This document shows, in pieces, positions 6,844 through 16,526 of a DNA stretch of 64,000 nt. The notes below the pieces were generated by a model that saw nothing but the letters and a program-made list of their open reading frames with translations, did no database searches and was not told the DNA's origin. Positions within the stretch are counted from its first letter, which is position 1; every line of letters begins with the position of its first letter. This DNA comes from Spirosoma rigui (GTDB taxonomy: Bacteria; Bacteroidota; Bacteroidia; Cytophagales; Spirosomataceae): positions 5,208,001-5,272,000 of the forward strand of contig NZ_CP020105.1 in the NCBI RefSeq assembly GCF_002067135.1, in the 5' to 3' direction. A program made the position numbers and the translations under genes.

Positions 6844-9711
6844 CTATTCGCCCAGCACTTTAGCAAGCAGGGACTGGATTTCGTGGTTCTCGGGCGAGTG
6901 GTCGAGTTTACCCACCCGCTCATTCAGTTCTTTCAGGAGCTTCTTCGCATCCTCCGTACCAATCGCGGCAATGCGTTGAATGGTGTAGGTCAATTGCTTG
7001 GGCATCTTTGATTTCTGCGCCAGCGCCAGGGCCCGTTTCATATCGATAGTTGCCAGCGGCTCGGATGCGTACCACACCATCAGCGGCAGGTTATGGTCGT
7101 CCTTATCCTGCACATTCTGAACGAGTGCGTCCATTACGTCCCAGCGCTGGGCCGGGTCCAGTCGCAGCATGGCCGATGTCAGGTATAATCGCACCAGCGC
7201 CGAATTGTCCTGCCGGGCCAGATCCGCCAAGCGTTTCAGCGTCTCGGGCGATACGTTCTTTCCTTCTGCCAGCAGCTGAATGGCCCAGCTCCGTACATAC
7301 TCGTCTTCGTTGGTCAGCAAATCCGTCAGTTCCTTTTCGGAGAGACCCTTCGTCACATGCAGTGCCCACAGCGCCCGTAATTTCCGGGTAGGATCGGGGT
7401 TCCGGGCCAGTATCTCTTTCAGCGCTTTATGTACTTTTTTGTTGGGCCCGCGTTCCTGCAACAGCGTCCGGGCCTGCCGCACGTACCATTCGTTGCCGTG
7501 TAGCTGATAGTTCACCAGTTCCCTGTCCGACGCCCTGGCCAGATCGACCTGCACCCATTTGTCGTTTTCGTGGGTGATCTTGAAAATTCGGCCCATCGTT
7601 TTGTTGTGCACGTCGGGATTGGGGCTGTGACACTGATTTTTGTCGTACCAGTCGATGGCCCAGACCGAGCCGCTGGGGTCATACTTCATATTCAGCCACT
7701 GCGACCAGGAGTCGTTCATGGTCAGAAAATCCGGCTTGTGCGTCACGAGGTAGCCCGATCCGGCCCGGACGGGGTGGTCCTGATTCAGCTTGGCCCCGTT
7801 GATGTTGTTCATAAAAATATCATTGCGGTACGACTGCGGCCAGCTGTTGCCGAGGTAGATCATAGCCCCGGAATGCGCATGACCGCCCCCCGCCGATGCC
7901 GAGCGGAAGTTCCCGGCATGTGGACCCCGCTCGCCTACCCAGTGTACGTGGTCGGCGTGGGTTTTGATATCATCGTACGTGTAGGGATTGAAGTGCTTAC
8001 CCGCCTGCCGGAAATAGCGCCCACCCTGGATCATGTTATACATGTGCGGAATCACGCAGGCTGTCACGAATGCATGTCCGTAGTCGTTGAAGTCGAGCCC
8101 CCAGGGGTTACTGGTACCTTCGGCAAACAGCTCGAACTGATGCGTAGTAGGATGAAAACGCCAGACACCCGCGTTCAGCTTCGTCCGTTCCGAGTCGGGT
8201 GCACCGGGCTTGCCCACGTTGGAGTGGGTAAAGACGCCGTGGGTACCGTAAAGCCAGCCGTCGGGTCCCCACCGGAAACTGTTGAGGACTTCGTGCGTAT
8301 CATCGGTACCCCAGCCGTCGAGCATTTTCTGGATCGGCCCGGTGGGTTTGTCGGTTTTGAAATCGGTGGGAATAAACAACAGGTACGGGGCCGCACCCAG
8401 CCAGACGCCCCCCATGCCTACTTCGATCCCGCTAACCAGATTTAAGCCCTCGGCGAAAACGCTGCGCTTGTCCAGGGTGCCATCGCCGTTGGTATCTTCC
8501 AGAATAAGAATGCGGTCCCTGCCCTGCCCTTCCGGTGCCGGAACGGGATAGGTATGCCCTTCTACCACCCAGAGCCGGCCGCGGGTGTCGGTGGTGAAGC
8601 AGATGGGCCGCACCACATCCGGCTCGGCCGCTGCCAGCGTAATCCGGAAGCCGCTGGGCAAAGTCATTACGCTGGCCGCTTCGGTACCGGACAGACCCGC
8701 GTGCAGGACGGGGTCCATGGGCGGCAGAATAATAATGTCGTTCGGTTTCAGTTCATTCTGAAAGACGGGGCGGCTGGGGTAAAAGCGAAAATCATCGAAG
8801 TTGATGTGCGCCCACTTGTCGTTGGCAATGTAGGGAATCTGCGAAATGCCCGTTTCCTTATCGACGATCCGGATAAATATATCCTGATTCTGGTACGGCT
8901 TCAGGTCCACCACCACGGGCTGGAGCGTGGCGCGGCCCTGCCCGGTGCTGTGAAAGATCACCTTGTCGGTAGCCGCCAGCACGAGTTCAACCCGCGTGTC
9001 CTGCAAGGCTCCACCCGATACGTTGAAAGCAGCAAACGGCTCCGTCACGGTGAAGGGAACGGAAGTAAGGGTTCCCGTCAGCTTGTAGTTGGTGGTACCT
9101 CCGCTGCTCAGAAAATGGCTACCTTCGAAACCGATGTGCATCTCTTTCTCATGGATCGGCGACGGGTCCTGATCAATGACCGGGTTGGCAAAGGCATCAC
9201 CGGTAGCGGTCCAGTCGGCCAGCGTACCCGTTTCAAAATTCAGGTTGAGGGGTTTACCCGCCTTCCGGGGTAGCTTTCCGGCAACGGTCGTATTGGCAAT
9301 AACCCCCTCAACCACCTCGAACGTACCAACCATCCCCGCGGCCCGGTGACCGGGAACGGAGCAGTAATACGTATCGCTTTTATCGGCGATAAAGGTGATG
9401 CTGGTGCTGGCTCCCTTGTCGTTGATCGACTTGCTTTTGAGGCTAAGCTTCTCCAGTGAGATGTCGTGGGTCATCTGCTCACCATTGGTAATGGTGATAC
9501 GTACCCGATCGCCTTTGTTGGCGCGTAAGGTCGGATTACGGGCGCCATCCTTCGAGAAATACCCAAGCATGGTTGCCTCCATCGCGTACTCTCGATCAAT
9601 TTTCCCAGCCTCCGGCTTAGGCCCGGTTTTGGCTGGCTGCGCCCGCCCCGCCGGGCCGGGTATCACCTGAAAGGCTGCAAGGAGAAGCAGGAACCAACGG
9701 AACTTGTTCAT
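6844..9711 (-). CDS. cupredoxin - jelly-roll - PVC-type dehydrogenase propeller - HEAT-repeat protein
   Basis: 955 residues, exported (leader to about residue 24). Residues about 40-135 form a plastocyanin/auracyanin-like domain with a full type-1 copper set: His82, Cys117, His122, Met127 (C-x4-H-x4-M). Residues about 150-330 look like a carbohydrate-binding jelly roll (LNFETGTLADW at its start). Residues about 345-760 are the glucose/sorbosone-dehydrogenase-like propeller of the putative membrane-bound dehydrogenase (PVC) family (GRLWVVEGHTYP, GPDGWLYGTHG, NPWGLDFNDYG, HAHSGAMIYLG). The last 190 residues are helical HEAT-like repeats. Many relatives end in a haem-c domain; no CxxCH is present here, so the copper domain may take the electrons. 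The substrate is probably a sugar or polyol (inference). Confidence 0.83.
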   Translation of the reverse strand: MNKFRWFLLLLAAFQVIPGPAGRAQPAKTGPKPEAGKIDREYAMEATMLGYFSKDGARNPTLRANKGDRVRITITNGEQMTHDISLEKLSLKSKSINDKGASTSITFIADKSDTYYCSVPGHRAAGMVGTFEVVEGVIANTTVAGKLPRKAGKPLNLNFETGTLADWTATGDAFANPVIDQDPSPIHEKEMHIGFEGSHFLSSGGTTNYKLTGTLTSVPFTVTEPFAAFNVSGGALQDTRVELVLAATDKVIFHSTGQGRATLQPVVVDLKPYQNQDIFIRIVDKETGISQIPYIANDKWAHINFDDFRFYPSRPVFQNELKPNDIIILPPMDPVLHAGLSGTEAASVMTLPSGFRITLAAAEPDVVRPICFTTDTRGRLWVVEGHTYPVPAPEGQGRDRILILEDTNGDGTLDKRSVFAEGLNLVSGIEVGMGGVWLGAAPYLLFIPTDFKTDKPTGPIQKMLDGWGTDDTHEVLNSFRWGPDGWLYGTHGVFTHSNVGKPGAPDSERTKLNAGVWRFHPTTHQFELFAEGTSNPWGLDFNDYGHAFVTACVIPHMYNMIQGGRYFRQAGKHFNPYTYDDIKTHADHVHWVGERGPHAGNFRSASAGGGHAHSGAMIYLGNSWPQSYRNDIFMNNINGAKLNQDHPVRAGSGYLVTHKPDFLTMNDSWSQWLNMKYDPSGSVWAIDWYDKNQCHSPNPDVHNKTMGRIFKITHENDKWVQVDLARASDRELVNYQLHGNEWYVRQARTLLQERGPNKKVHKALKEILARNPDPTRKLRALWALHVTKGLSEKELTDLLTNEDEYVRSWAIQLLAEGKNVSPETLKRLADLARQDNSALVRLYLTSAMLRLDPAQRWDVMDALVQNVQDKDDHNLPLMVWYASEPLATIDMKRALALAQKSKMPKQLTYTIQRIAAIGTEDAKKLLKELNERVGKLDHSPENHEIQSLLAKVLGE

Positions 9712-9870
9712 TGGAATAAGTCGTAAGTCGTTGAATGTAAGTCAAGCCAGGAATAGTATGACTGAAACGAGACAATCTGGATTTCCTACTGATGGAATAC
9801 AGGTGGCTGTGCATCGCTACGGTGTAGTTGGGTCAGGTAATCTGACAGCACCCATAGCTCCCTAAACACA

Positions 9871-9900
9871 CAGACCCGTTTCGGGTGGGAAACGGGTCTG
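9871..9900. terminator. perfect 12-bp hairpin downstream of hppA
   Basis: CAGACCCGTTTC (9871-9882) and GAAACGGGTCTG (9889-9900) are perfect complements with a 6-nt loop, 25 bp past the stop of the pyrophosphatase on the minus strand. Only a weak T-rich stretch follows on that strand. Confidence 0.6.
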
Positions 9901-9925
9901 TAGCGGCTACTCGATTACGGTATAT

Positions 9926-12619
9926 TTACTTCTTTGTTACGCGGATGGCTATCCGGCGATTCTGGGCGCGTCCTTCTTCGGTGTCATTCGAGGCAACCGG
10001 ATGTTCCTGACCGTAACCTTCAGCTTCCAGCCGACTGCTGTCGATGCCAAGACCCGCCAGCTCCTTCTTGACCGACTGTGCCCGCTCACCGGAGAGCTTC
10101 AGGTTGCTCGCTGCGTTGCCGGTGTTATCGGTGTAGCCGCCGAGCTTGATGTTCACCGCCGGATACGCTTTCAGGATATCGGCAACGTTCTTCAACTGCT
10201 CCTGCGATTCGGGTTTGAGCGTAGCGCTGCCCGTTTCGAAAACCAGCCGGTCAAAATCGAACCAGGTTTCTTTATCGACTACCTTATCCGACTTGATGAA
10301 GTTCAGCAGGTTTGCTTCGATCCCGTCGACATCCACCCCCTTCAGGGATACACCACCGTCCAGACTGAGGTCTGTAGGGGTAAACTCGCGGTTTGGCGTA
10401 GCTACTTTGTTGTTGTCGGCGGCAGTTGACTGTTCGAGCGGCACCTCAGTACCGGCGGCCACTTTTCCTTCTTTCGCGTAGCCCACCGTGTCGGACGATT
10501 TAACGGCGATATAAGGGGCAATAACCAGTGATACGATCGACATGAGCTTAATGAGGATGTTCATCGACGGACCCGACGTATCCTTGAAGGGGTCACCCAC
10601 GGTATCACCCGTTACGGACGCTTTGTGCGGCTCCGATTTTTTGTAAAACATCTCCCCGTTGATGAGTACTCCTTTCTCGAACGACTTCTTGGCGTTATCC
10701 CAGGCACCACCGGCGTTGTTCATGAAAATACCCATCAACACACCCGATACGGTAACCCCGGCCAGCAAACCACCCAGTACCTCGGGGCCAAAAATGAAGC
10801 CGACGATGATGGGTACCGACAGCGCAATGGCTCCCGGCAGGATCATTTCGCGGATAGACGCCTGCGTCGAAATAGCCACGCACTTTTCGTATTCGGGCTT
10901 GCCGGTACCTTCCATAATACCCGGAATTTCGCGGAACTGACGACGGACCTCCTCCACCATAGCCATGGCGGCCCGGCCTACGGCCGCAATTGCCAGCGAC
11001 GAGAAGATGTAGGGAATCATGGCCCCGACGAATAACCCCGCCAGTACGTCGGCTTTATAAATATCGATGGCTGAGATACCCGAAATACCCACGAAGGCCG
11101 CAAACAGGGCCAGCGCCGTCAGGGCAGCCGACGCAATGGCAAAGCCTTTTCCGCTGGCCGCCGTGGTGTTACCAACAGCGTCGAGAATGTCGGTACGGCC
11201 GCGCACTTCTTCGGGCAGGTAGCTCATTTCGGCAATACCACCAGCATTGTCGGCAATCGGGCCAAATGCATCAATTGCCAGCTGCATGGCCGTAGTGGCC
11301 ATCATGCCGGCCGCCGAAATAGCGACGCCGTATAAACCGGCAAAGTGATAGGACGTATAGATACCGGCCGCCAGCACCAAAATGGGCAATACGGTCGATT
11401 CCATACCCACGGCCAGACCACCGATGATGTTGGTGGCCGCCCCCGTAGCCGACTGCCGAATGATGGACATAACCGGACGGCGTCCCATGGCGGTGTAGTA
11501 CTCGGTAATGATCGACATCAGCGCCCCCACGACCAGACCCGTTACAATGGCGAAGAACACGTCCAGGCGGGTGAATTCAACTCCGCGAATCTCCATGGTA
11601 CTGGCGGGCAGGATGGCGTTCACCAGGAAATACGACGCGACGACGGTTAGTATGATAGAGCCCCAGTTACCGAGGTTCAGCGCAGCCTGCACATTCCCGT
11701 TATCATCCTTTACCCGCACCAGGTAGCAGGCCAGGATGGAGAAGATAAGGCCCATGCCCGCAATCAGAACGGGCAGCACGATGGGCGCGTGCCCGATAAT
11801 ATTGTCGGCTTCCGGAATTGAAATCTCGCGGCCCAGTACCATCGTAGCCAGAATCGTCGCCACGTAGGAACCGAATAAGTCGGCCCCCATACCCGCTACG
11901 TCACCTACATTGTCGCCCACGTTATCGGCAATAGTGGCCGGGTTACGCGGGTCATCTTCGGGAATACCGGCTTCTACCTTACCAACGAGGTCAGCGCCCA
12001 CATCGGCCGCTTTTGTATAAATACCGCCACCCACCCGGGCAAACAGCGCAATGGATTCGGCACCCAGTGAAAAACCGGCCAGCACTTCCAGCGCACGCTC
12101 CATGGGTACCCCATTGACATCACCGAATGTTCCGCCGGAGCCGGCAACGAAAAAGTTATAGAATAGAATGAACAGTACGCTCAGTCCGAGTACGGCCAGA
12201 CCGGCAACGCCGATGCCCATCACAGACCCGCCTGTAAACGATACATCGAGGGCGCGGGTGAGGCTGGTACGGGCTGCATGCGCCGTGCGTACGTTCGCTT
12301 TAGTGGCGACTTTCATGCCGATATAACCGGCAAACGCGGAGGTGAATGCGCCAATGGCAAAGGCCACTCCAATGAACCAGTGCGAGTTTTCGACCTGCGA
12401 GCCGGCAAAAGCCAGTACGGCCGCAACGACGGCGCCGAAAATGATGAGCACCCGCCATTCGGCCCGCAAAAACGCAATGGCTCCGTCGGCAATGTAGCCG
12501 GCAATTTCCTGCATACGGGCGTCACCAGCCTCCTGCCGGTTAACCCAACTGAATTTGGCGATCATAACCGCCAAACCCACTAATCCTAAGAGTGGTACGA
12601 TGTAAAGACTATTGTTCAT
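9926..12619 (-). CDS. hppA: membrane pyrophosphatase (K+-dependent type) fused to C-terminal OmpA-like domain
   Basis: 897 residues. Residues 1 to about 735 are an ion-pumping membrane pyrophosphatase (PPi hydrolysis drives H+ and/or Na+ out of the cytosol): the substrate loop [11 protein letters not shown] (about 206) followed by the Asp-rich [19 protein letters not shown], and [10 protein letters not shown] (about 483) with Ala where K+-independent enzymes have Lys, marking the K+-dependent class. About 16 hydrophobic segments are expected. After a polar linker, residues about 785-897 are an OmpA/Pal/MotB peptidoglycan-binding domain ([52 protein letters not shown]). Usual family length is about 670-760. 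The known topology puts the C terminus outside the membrane, so the extra domain could reach the cell wall. H+ versus Na+ specificity cannot be settled by eye. Confidence 0.93.
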   Translation of the reverse strand: MNNSLYIVPLLGLVGLAVMIAKFSWVNRQEAGDARMQEIAGYIADGAIAFLRAEWRVLIIFGAVVAAVLAFAGSQVENSHWFIGVAFAIGAFTSAFAGYIGMKVATKANVRTAHAARTSLTRALDVSFTGGSVMGIGVAGLAVLGLSVLFILFYNFFVAGSGGTFGDVNGVPMERALEVLAGFSLGAESIALFARVGGGIYTKAADVGADLVGKVEAGIPEDDPRNPATIADNVGDNVGDVAGMGADLFGSYVATILATMVLGREISIPEADNIIGHAPIVLPVLIAGMGLIFSILACYLVRVKDDNGNVQAALNLGNWGSIILTVVASYFLVNAILPASTMEIRGVEFTRLDVFFAIVTGLVVGALMSIITEYYTAMGRRPVMSIIRQSATGAATNIIGGLAVGMESTVLPILVLAAGIYTSYHFAGLYGVAISAAGMMATTAMQLAIDAFGPIADNAGGIAEMSYLPEEVRGRTDILDAVGNTTAASGKGFAIASAALTALALFAAFVGISGISAIDIYKADVLAGLFVGAMIPYIFSSLAIAAVGRAAMAMVEEVRRQFREIPGIMEGTGKPEYEKCVAISTQASIREMILPGAIALSVPIIVGFIFGPEVLGGLLAGVTVSGVLMGIFMNNAGGAWDNAKKSFEKGVLINGEMFYKKSEPHKASVTGDTVGDPFKDTSGPSMNILIKLMSIVSLVIAPYIAVKSSDTVGYAKEGKVAAGTEVPLEQSTAADNNKVATPNREFTPTDLSLDGGVSLKGVDVDGIEANLLNFIKSDKVVDKETWFDFDRLVFETGSATLKPESQEQLKNVADILKAYPAVNIKLGGYTDNTGNAASNLKLSGERAQSVKKELAGLGIDSSRLEAEGYGQEHPVASNDTEEGRAQNRRIAIRVTKK

Positions 12620-12651
12620 GCTATGACTTAGAAAAGGTTATTGGAATGGAG

Positions 12652-12659
12652 CAAATATA
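12652..12659 (-). promoter_or_regulatory. -7 box TATATTTG for hppA
   Basis: Reads CAAATATA on the plus strand. It is an exact TAnnTTTG match, 32 bp before the hppA ATG. No clear -33 TTTG at standard spacing. Confidence 0.5.
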
Positions 12660-13168
12660 GAATTTGCCCAATCATAACGCCCTACATGAAGCCAAATTCA
12701 TAGAATTTTTTTAAGGATAATTTCTGCTATTCCTAGAGACTTTTAGGCTACTAATTTCATCATTTAGGTTAACTCCCTAACGATCAGCAGACAATGCACT
12801 CATCCCTACCTAAGCAACTGACGTGGGTCGTACTCCAGTCAGGCATCAGTTTTCCGGGCCGTGTAGTAGCGACCGAAATTAGCCCTGTATAGCTGTACTT
12901 CTCGCGGCAAAACCGGCGGCAAAATCTACGACGAGCACCTGATTTTGTCGACCGTAAACCAATCTGTCAGCACCGGAAAAGTACGGGTTACCCGTCATCT
13001 GGTTCAAGCCGGTCAGGCAGCTCCCCAAACGTCTGATTGCGTGGAGAGCCCTGTCAAGCCTATGACGTCCCATTCACTCTGTAATACGTACAACTAGTCA
13101 TAAACCGGGTTAAAATGCGACCCGACGAAGAGGTGGCTTTTTCTGCTTTTTACCTTAAACTTAAATCG

Positions 13169-13176
13169 TAAATTTG
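13169..13176 (+). promoter_or_regulatory. -7 box TAAATTTG upstream of the PIG-L gene
   Basis: Exact TAnnTTTG match. The last three bases are the TTG at which the longest reading frame begins, so that TTG would lie upstream of the transcription start. This supports the GTG at 13207 as the real start, giving a leader of about 25 nt. Confidence 0.5.
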
Positions 13177-13206
13177 TCGGGTTCCCCAATAATCTGCCTT
13201 TCGCCT

Positions 13207-15726
13207 GTGTTTCTCAGAAAACTAATCCCCCCCCTGCTCTTCGGCAGTTTGTTCACGTTTGCTACGTTCGCCCAGGTTCCCTACGGACCCATTAAGCCCA
13301 CCCCACCCGGCGAAATCCTGTCGAACCTTCACAAGCTCAACGTTCTCGGCTCGGTACTCTACGTAGCGGCTCACCCCGACGACGAAAACACGCTGTTTCT
13401 GGCCTACATGGCTAAAGAGCGACTGGTGCGGACGGCCTATCTGTCGTTAACGCGGGGCGACGGCGGACAAAACCTGATCGGTCCCGAGCAGGGCGAAAAC
13501 ATTGGCGTGATCCGGACGCAGGAGTTGCTGGCAGCCCGCCGGGTCGATGGCCCCGATCAGTATTTCAGCCGGGCCTACGACTTCGGCTTCTCCAAGTCGA
13601 CCGATGAAGCCGTCCGGACCTGGGGACAGGAGAAAGTCCTTGCCGACGTTGTCTGGATGATTCGGAAGCACCAGCCCGACATCATCATCACCCGTTTCCC
13701 GCCCGACGCCCGCGCCGGTCACGGACATCACAGCGCATCGGGATTTCTGGCCGAAGAAGCGTTTAAAATTTCCGGCGACCCGACCAAATTTCCGGAGCAG
13801 CTGGCATTCGTGAAGCCCTGGCAGGCCAAACGCGTGATGTGGAACATGTTTATTCCCGGCCAGTTCCTGAGCAATAAAAAACCCGAAGAAGCCGGTAACC
13901 TGATCGGTATCGAAACGGGTCTGTTTAATCCAATGCTGGGCCGCTCCTACGGCGAAATCGCGTCGGAGAGTCGTAGCCAGCACAAAAGCCAGGGGTTTGG
14001 CGTACCCGCCAGCCGGGGTGCCAAAGTCGACTATCTGCTGTTAAAAAACGGCGATACGATGGAGAAAGATCCGTTTGATGGAGTCGACCTGACGTGGAAA
14101 CGCGTGCCCCGCAGCGAAGGGGTGCAGGCGATGGTTACCCAACTCATTACAGCTTATAAAGCTGACCGGCCGGCGGCTTCGGTTCCTGCGCTCGTACAAC
14201 TTTACGGAGCCCTCGGCAAGCTGGACACGACGAACAACTACGTGCGGGCGAAACGGCAGGATGTGCAGAACCTGATTCAGCAGTGCCTGGGTCTGTGGTT
14301 CGAAACCAACCCTACCGACTTTGCCGCGACGCCCGGCGAGAAAATCACAATCGGAACGAACATCGTTAGCCGCGCCGACCTGCCGGTCAAACTGCTTGGC
14401 GTTCGTTACTCGGCGGGAAAGGACACGACGATGAACGTAACGCTCAAACCCAACGATGTTATCCAGTATACCACAACCGTTACCATTCCAAAAACGCAGA
14501 AGATCTCGCAACCCTACTGGCTCGAAAAGCCCATTGTCAAGGGCGTCTTTCAGGTCGATGACCAGCGGCTGATTGGCTTACCCGAGAACCCGCCCGCCCT
14601 ACTGGCAAGCTATACAGTCGAGATCGATGGACAGCCATTTACCTACTCCCGGCCCGTTGTTTACAAGTCGACCGATCCTGTCGATGGCGAAATTTACCGG
14701 CCGTTCATTGTTCAGCCCGACGTAATGGCCAACCTGACCGAGCGGGTGTTTACTTTCTCGGGCACCACCGCCAAAACCGCTGACGTAGTCCTGAAAGCCG
14801 GCCGGGCCGATGTGAGTGGCACGTTAACGCTCAATGTACCCAGCGGATGGCGCGTAACCCCATCTTCGCTGCCGTTTGCGCTAAAGAACAAAGGCGACGA
14901 ACAACGCATCTCGTTCTCGGTATCGCCAACGGCCCAGGCAACCAACGGAAAGTTGCAGGCGGTTATGACCACTAACGGCGGCACGTTCACCAGCGGCCTG
15001 CGCTACGTAGCTTATAAGCACATTCCTACCCAGACACTTTTCCCATCCGCCGAGGCTAAGCTGGTGAAGCTGGATGTGAAGGTGACAGCCAAAAACATTG
15101 GGTACATCATTGGCGCGGGCGATGAGATCCCCGCGGCCCTGCAACAGATGGGCTGCCGCGTAACGGTTCTCGGCCCCGCCGAGCTGAACGGTAACCTGTC
15201 GGCCTACGACGCCATTATCACGGGGGTGCGTGCTTACAACACCGATGCGAGTCTGGCCCGCTACCAGCCCAAACTAATGGAATATGTCAAGAACGGCGGC
15301 ACCATGATCGTTCAATACGTAACGCCGACCAGTTCGTTTCTACGCACCGAGCCACCCCTGCCGCCCCTGGGTCCCTACCCCTTCGCCATCGGTCGGGAGC
15401 GGGTGACGGAAGAGGACGCCAAAATGACGTTCATCAATCCGCAGCACCCACTGCTGAACACACCCAACAAAATCACCGATGCTGATTTCAGCGGCTGGAT
15501 TCAGGAACGCGGTATCTATTTCGCGCAGGACTGGGCGAAGGAGTACCAGCCTATTTTTTCGGCCAACGACCAGAACGAAGCGCCCAAGCAGGGTAGCCTG
15601 ATCTACGCCAAATACGGCAAAGGCCACTACATGTATACGGGGCTCGTCTTCTTCCGCGAACTACCCGCCGGTGTGCCCGGTGCCTACCGGCTCTTCGCCA
15701 ACATGATCTCGGCGGGTAAACCGTAG
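13207..15726 (+). CDS. large secreted PIG-L (LmbE-like) family deacetylase
   Basis: 839 residues from the GTG at 13207. The signal peptide FLRKLIPPLLFGSLFTFATFAQ follows directly. Residues about 40-290 form the LmbE/PIG-L zinc deacetylase fold with the AHPDDE motif (AAHPDDENT) and the second metal motif HGHHSASG. Relatives remove N-acetyl groups from GlcNAc-containing small molecules. The remaining 550 residues contain beta-sandwich-like segments (FTFSGTTAKTADVVLKAG, LNVPSGWRVTPS) and a C-terminal glutamine-amidotransferase/ThuA-like alpha/beta region (IGAGDEIPAALQQMGC, YDAIITGVRAYNTD). Such long forms are usual in Bacteroidota. The longer frame from the TTG at 13174 is rejected because that codon is inside a promoter box and weakens the signal peptide. 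The substrate is unknown. Confidence 0.85.
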   Translation: MFLRKLIPPLLFGSLFTFATFAQVPYGPIKPTPPGEILSNLHKLNVLGSVLYVAAHPDDENTLFLAYMAKERLVRTAYLSLTRGDGGQNLIGPEQGENIGVIRTQELLAARRVDGPDQYFSRAYDFGFSKSTDEAVRTWGQEKVLADVVWMIRKHQPDIIITRFPPDARAGHGHHSASGFLAEEAFKISGDPTKFPEQLAFVKPWQAKRVMWNMFIPGQFLSNKKPEEAGNLIGIETGLFNPMLGRSYGEIASESRSQHKSQGFGVPASRGAKVDYLLLKNGDTMEKDPFDGVDLTWKRVPRSEGVQAMVTQLITAYKADRPAASVPALVQLYGALGKLDTTNNYVRAKRQDVQNLIQQCLGLWFETNPTDFAATPGEKITIGTNIVSRADLPVKLLGVRYSAGKDTTMNVTLKPNDVIQYTTTVTIPKTQKISQPYWLEKPIVKGVFQVDDQRLIGLPENPPALLASYTVEIDGQPFTYSRPVVYKSTDPVDGEIYRPFIVQPDVMANLTERVFTFSGTTAKTADVVLKAGRADVSGTLTLNVPSGWRVTPSSLPFALKNKGDEQRISFSVSPTAQATNGKLQAVMTTNGGTFTSGLRYVAYKHIPTQTLFPSAEAKLVKLDVKVTAKNIGYIIGAGDEIPAALQQMGCRVTVLGPAELNGNLSAYDAIITGVRAYNTDASLARYQPKLMEYVKNGGTMIVQYVTPTSSFLRTEPPLPPLGPYPFAIGRERVTEEDAKMTFINPQHPLLNTPNKITDADFSGWIQERGIYFAQDWAKEYQPIFSANDQNEAPKQGSLIYAKYGKGHYMYTGLVFFRELPAGVPGAYRLFANMISAGKP

Positions 15727-15785
15727 AAGCAGGTATTTCGGGTTCATTACCTGACTTCACACCGTAGCCTTTCCCTGATTTCAAG

Positions 15786-15827
15786 CGCCCTGTGGTGGTG
15801 GATTCCCAGACCCGCTACCACAGGGCG
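15786..15827. terminator. 11-bp hairpin between convergent PIG-L and Nudix genes
   Basis: CGCCCTGTGGT (15786-15796) pairs with ACCACAGGGCG (15817-15827) around a 20-nt loop. No long T-tract on either side. Position between two convergent stops suggests a shared 3'-end signal. Confidence 0.5.
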
Positions 15828-15890
15828 TTGCAGTAAACCCCCGGGAAGCGTCAGCGCAGTTCCCCTCTGATTCGTCTATCGCAAGGGGCT

Positions 15891-16493
15891 TTAGACCATC
15901 GTTTGCGTTAACTGTTTCAGGCGCAGGTGCTGGAGGAGCATAATTGTTTTTCCGTCCATGATTTCACCCCGTTTCATCATGGCAAGTGCCTCGGGTAGCG
16001 GCAACTCCAGAATGTCGATTTCCTCTTCGTCGATACCGCCCCCGCCGTTCCGTTCGGTATCGTCGGTGTATTCGGCGATGTAAAAGAACAGTTTTTCGGT
16101 GACCGAGCCCGGACTCATATAGGCTTCCATAATTTTCTCGACCGACTGAATCCGGTAGCCGGTTTCTTCTTCCGTTTCGCGGAGAATGGCCGTTTGTGGA
16201 TCGTCGTTGTCGAGCAGGCCCGCGCAGGCTTCGATCAGCATACCAGACGAGGGTCCACCGTTGCTGTTTCCGTTGACAAACGTAGGTAAGCGGAATTGCC
16301 GGGTCAGGATCACCGTGTCCGTCTGCGGGTTATGCAGCAAAATAGTGGCTCCGTTTCCCCGGTCGTAGGCTTCCCGCTGCTGCGTTGTCCACTGGCCATT
16401 TTTTCCGAGGTAATTGAAGGTGTAACGCTTGAGCACGTACCAGTTGTCAGAGAGCAGTTTCTCCTCCGTTATTTGCACCCGTTCACTTTCCAT
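15891..16493 (-). CDS. Nudix hydrolase, NudK-like (GDP-mannose pyrophosphatase type)
   Basis: 200 residues, cytosolic. The Nudix box is GLLDNDDPQTAILRETEEETG, with the REtxEExG core; spacing between the Gly and the Arg matches the NudK/GDP-mannose hydrolase variant rather than the general box, and Asp stands where Glu is usual. The N terminus (VQITEEKLLSDNWYVLKRYTFNY) and the QREAYDRGNGATILL segment also fit NudK. The expected reaction is hydrolysis of GDP-mannose or a similar nucleotide sugar to GMP and sugar phosphate. It is divergent from the DeoR gene across 53 bp, so both could share a control region. Confidence 0.85.
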   Translation of the reverse strand: MESERVQITEEKLLSDNWYVLKRYTFNYLGKNGQWTTQQREAYDRGNGATILLHNPQTDTVILTRQFRLPTFVNGNSNGGPSSGMLIEACAGLLDNDDPQTAILRETEEETGYRIQSVEKIMEAYMSPGSVTEKLFFYIAEYTDDTERNGGGGIDEEEIDILELPLPEALAMMKRGEIMDGKTIMLLQHLRLKQLTQTMV

Positions 16494-16518
16494 ATGTTTA
16501 ATTTTGATCGATTTTGTT

Positions 16519-16526
16519 TATTTTTG
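16519..16526 (+). promoter_or_regulatory. -7 box TATTTTTG for the DeoR gene
   Basis: Exact TAnnTTTG match 20 bp before the ATG at 16547, with TTTA at 16497-16500 (18-bp spacer) as a weak -33. The box touches the inverted repeat at 16525-16538. Confidence 0.5.

Larger units (their letters stand above)
12620..13206. other. 587-bp divergent intergenic region
   Basis: Separates hppA (minus) from the PIG-L gene (plus). It holds a minus-strand -7 box at 12652-12659, an A/T-rich patch at 12700-12780 and a plus-strand -7 box at 13169-13176. Between about 12790 and 13110 there are short open plus-strand frames (for example 32 codons from 12794) with gene-like base composition but no family I recognise; they could be decayed coding DNA. 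Confidence 0.5.

Noticed and set aside
7570..8445. 291-codon plus-strand frame inside the cupredoxin-dehydrogenase gene
   Set aside because: Antisense shadow of a well-supported coding region, common in GC-rich DNA.
12879..13073. 64-codon minus-strand ORF between hppA and the PIG-L gene
   Set aside because: No recognisable domain, no promoter or neighbour in the same direction.
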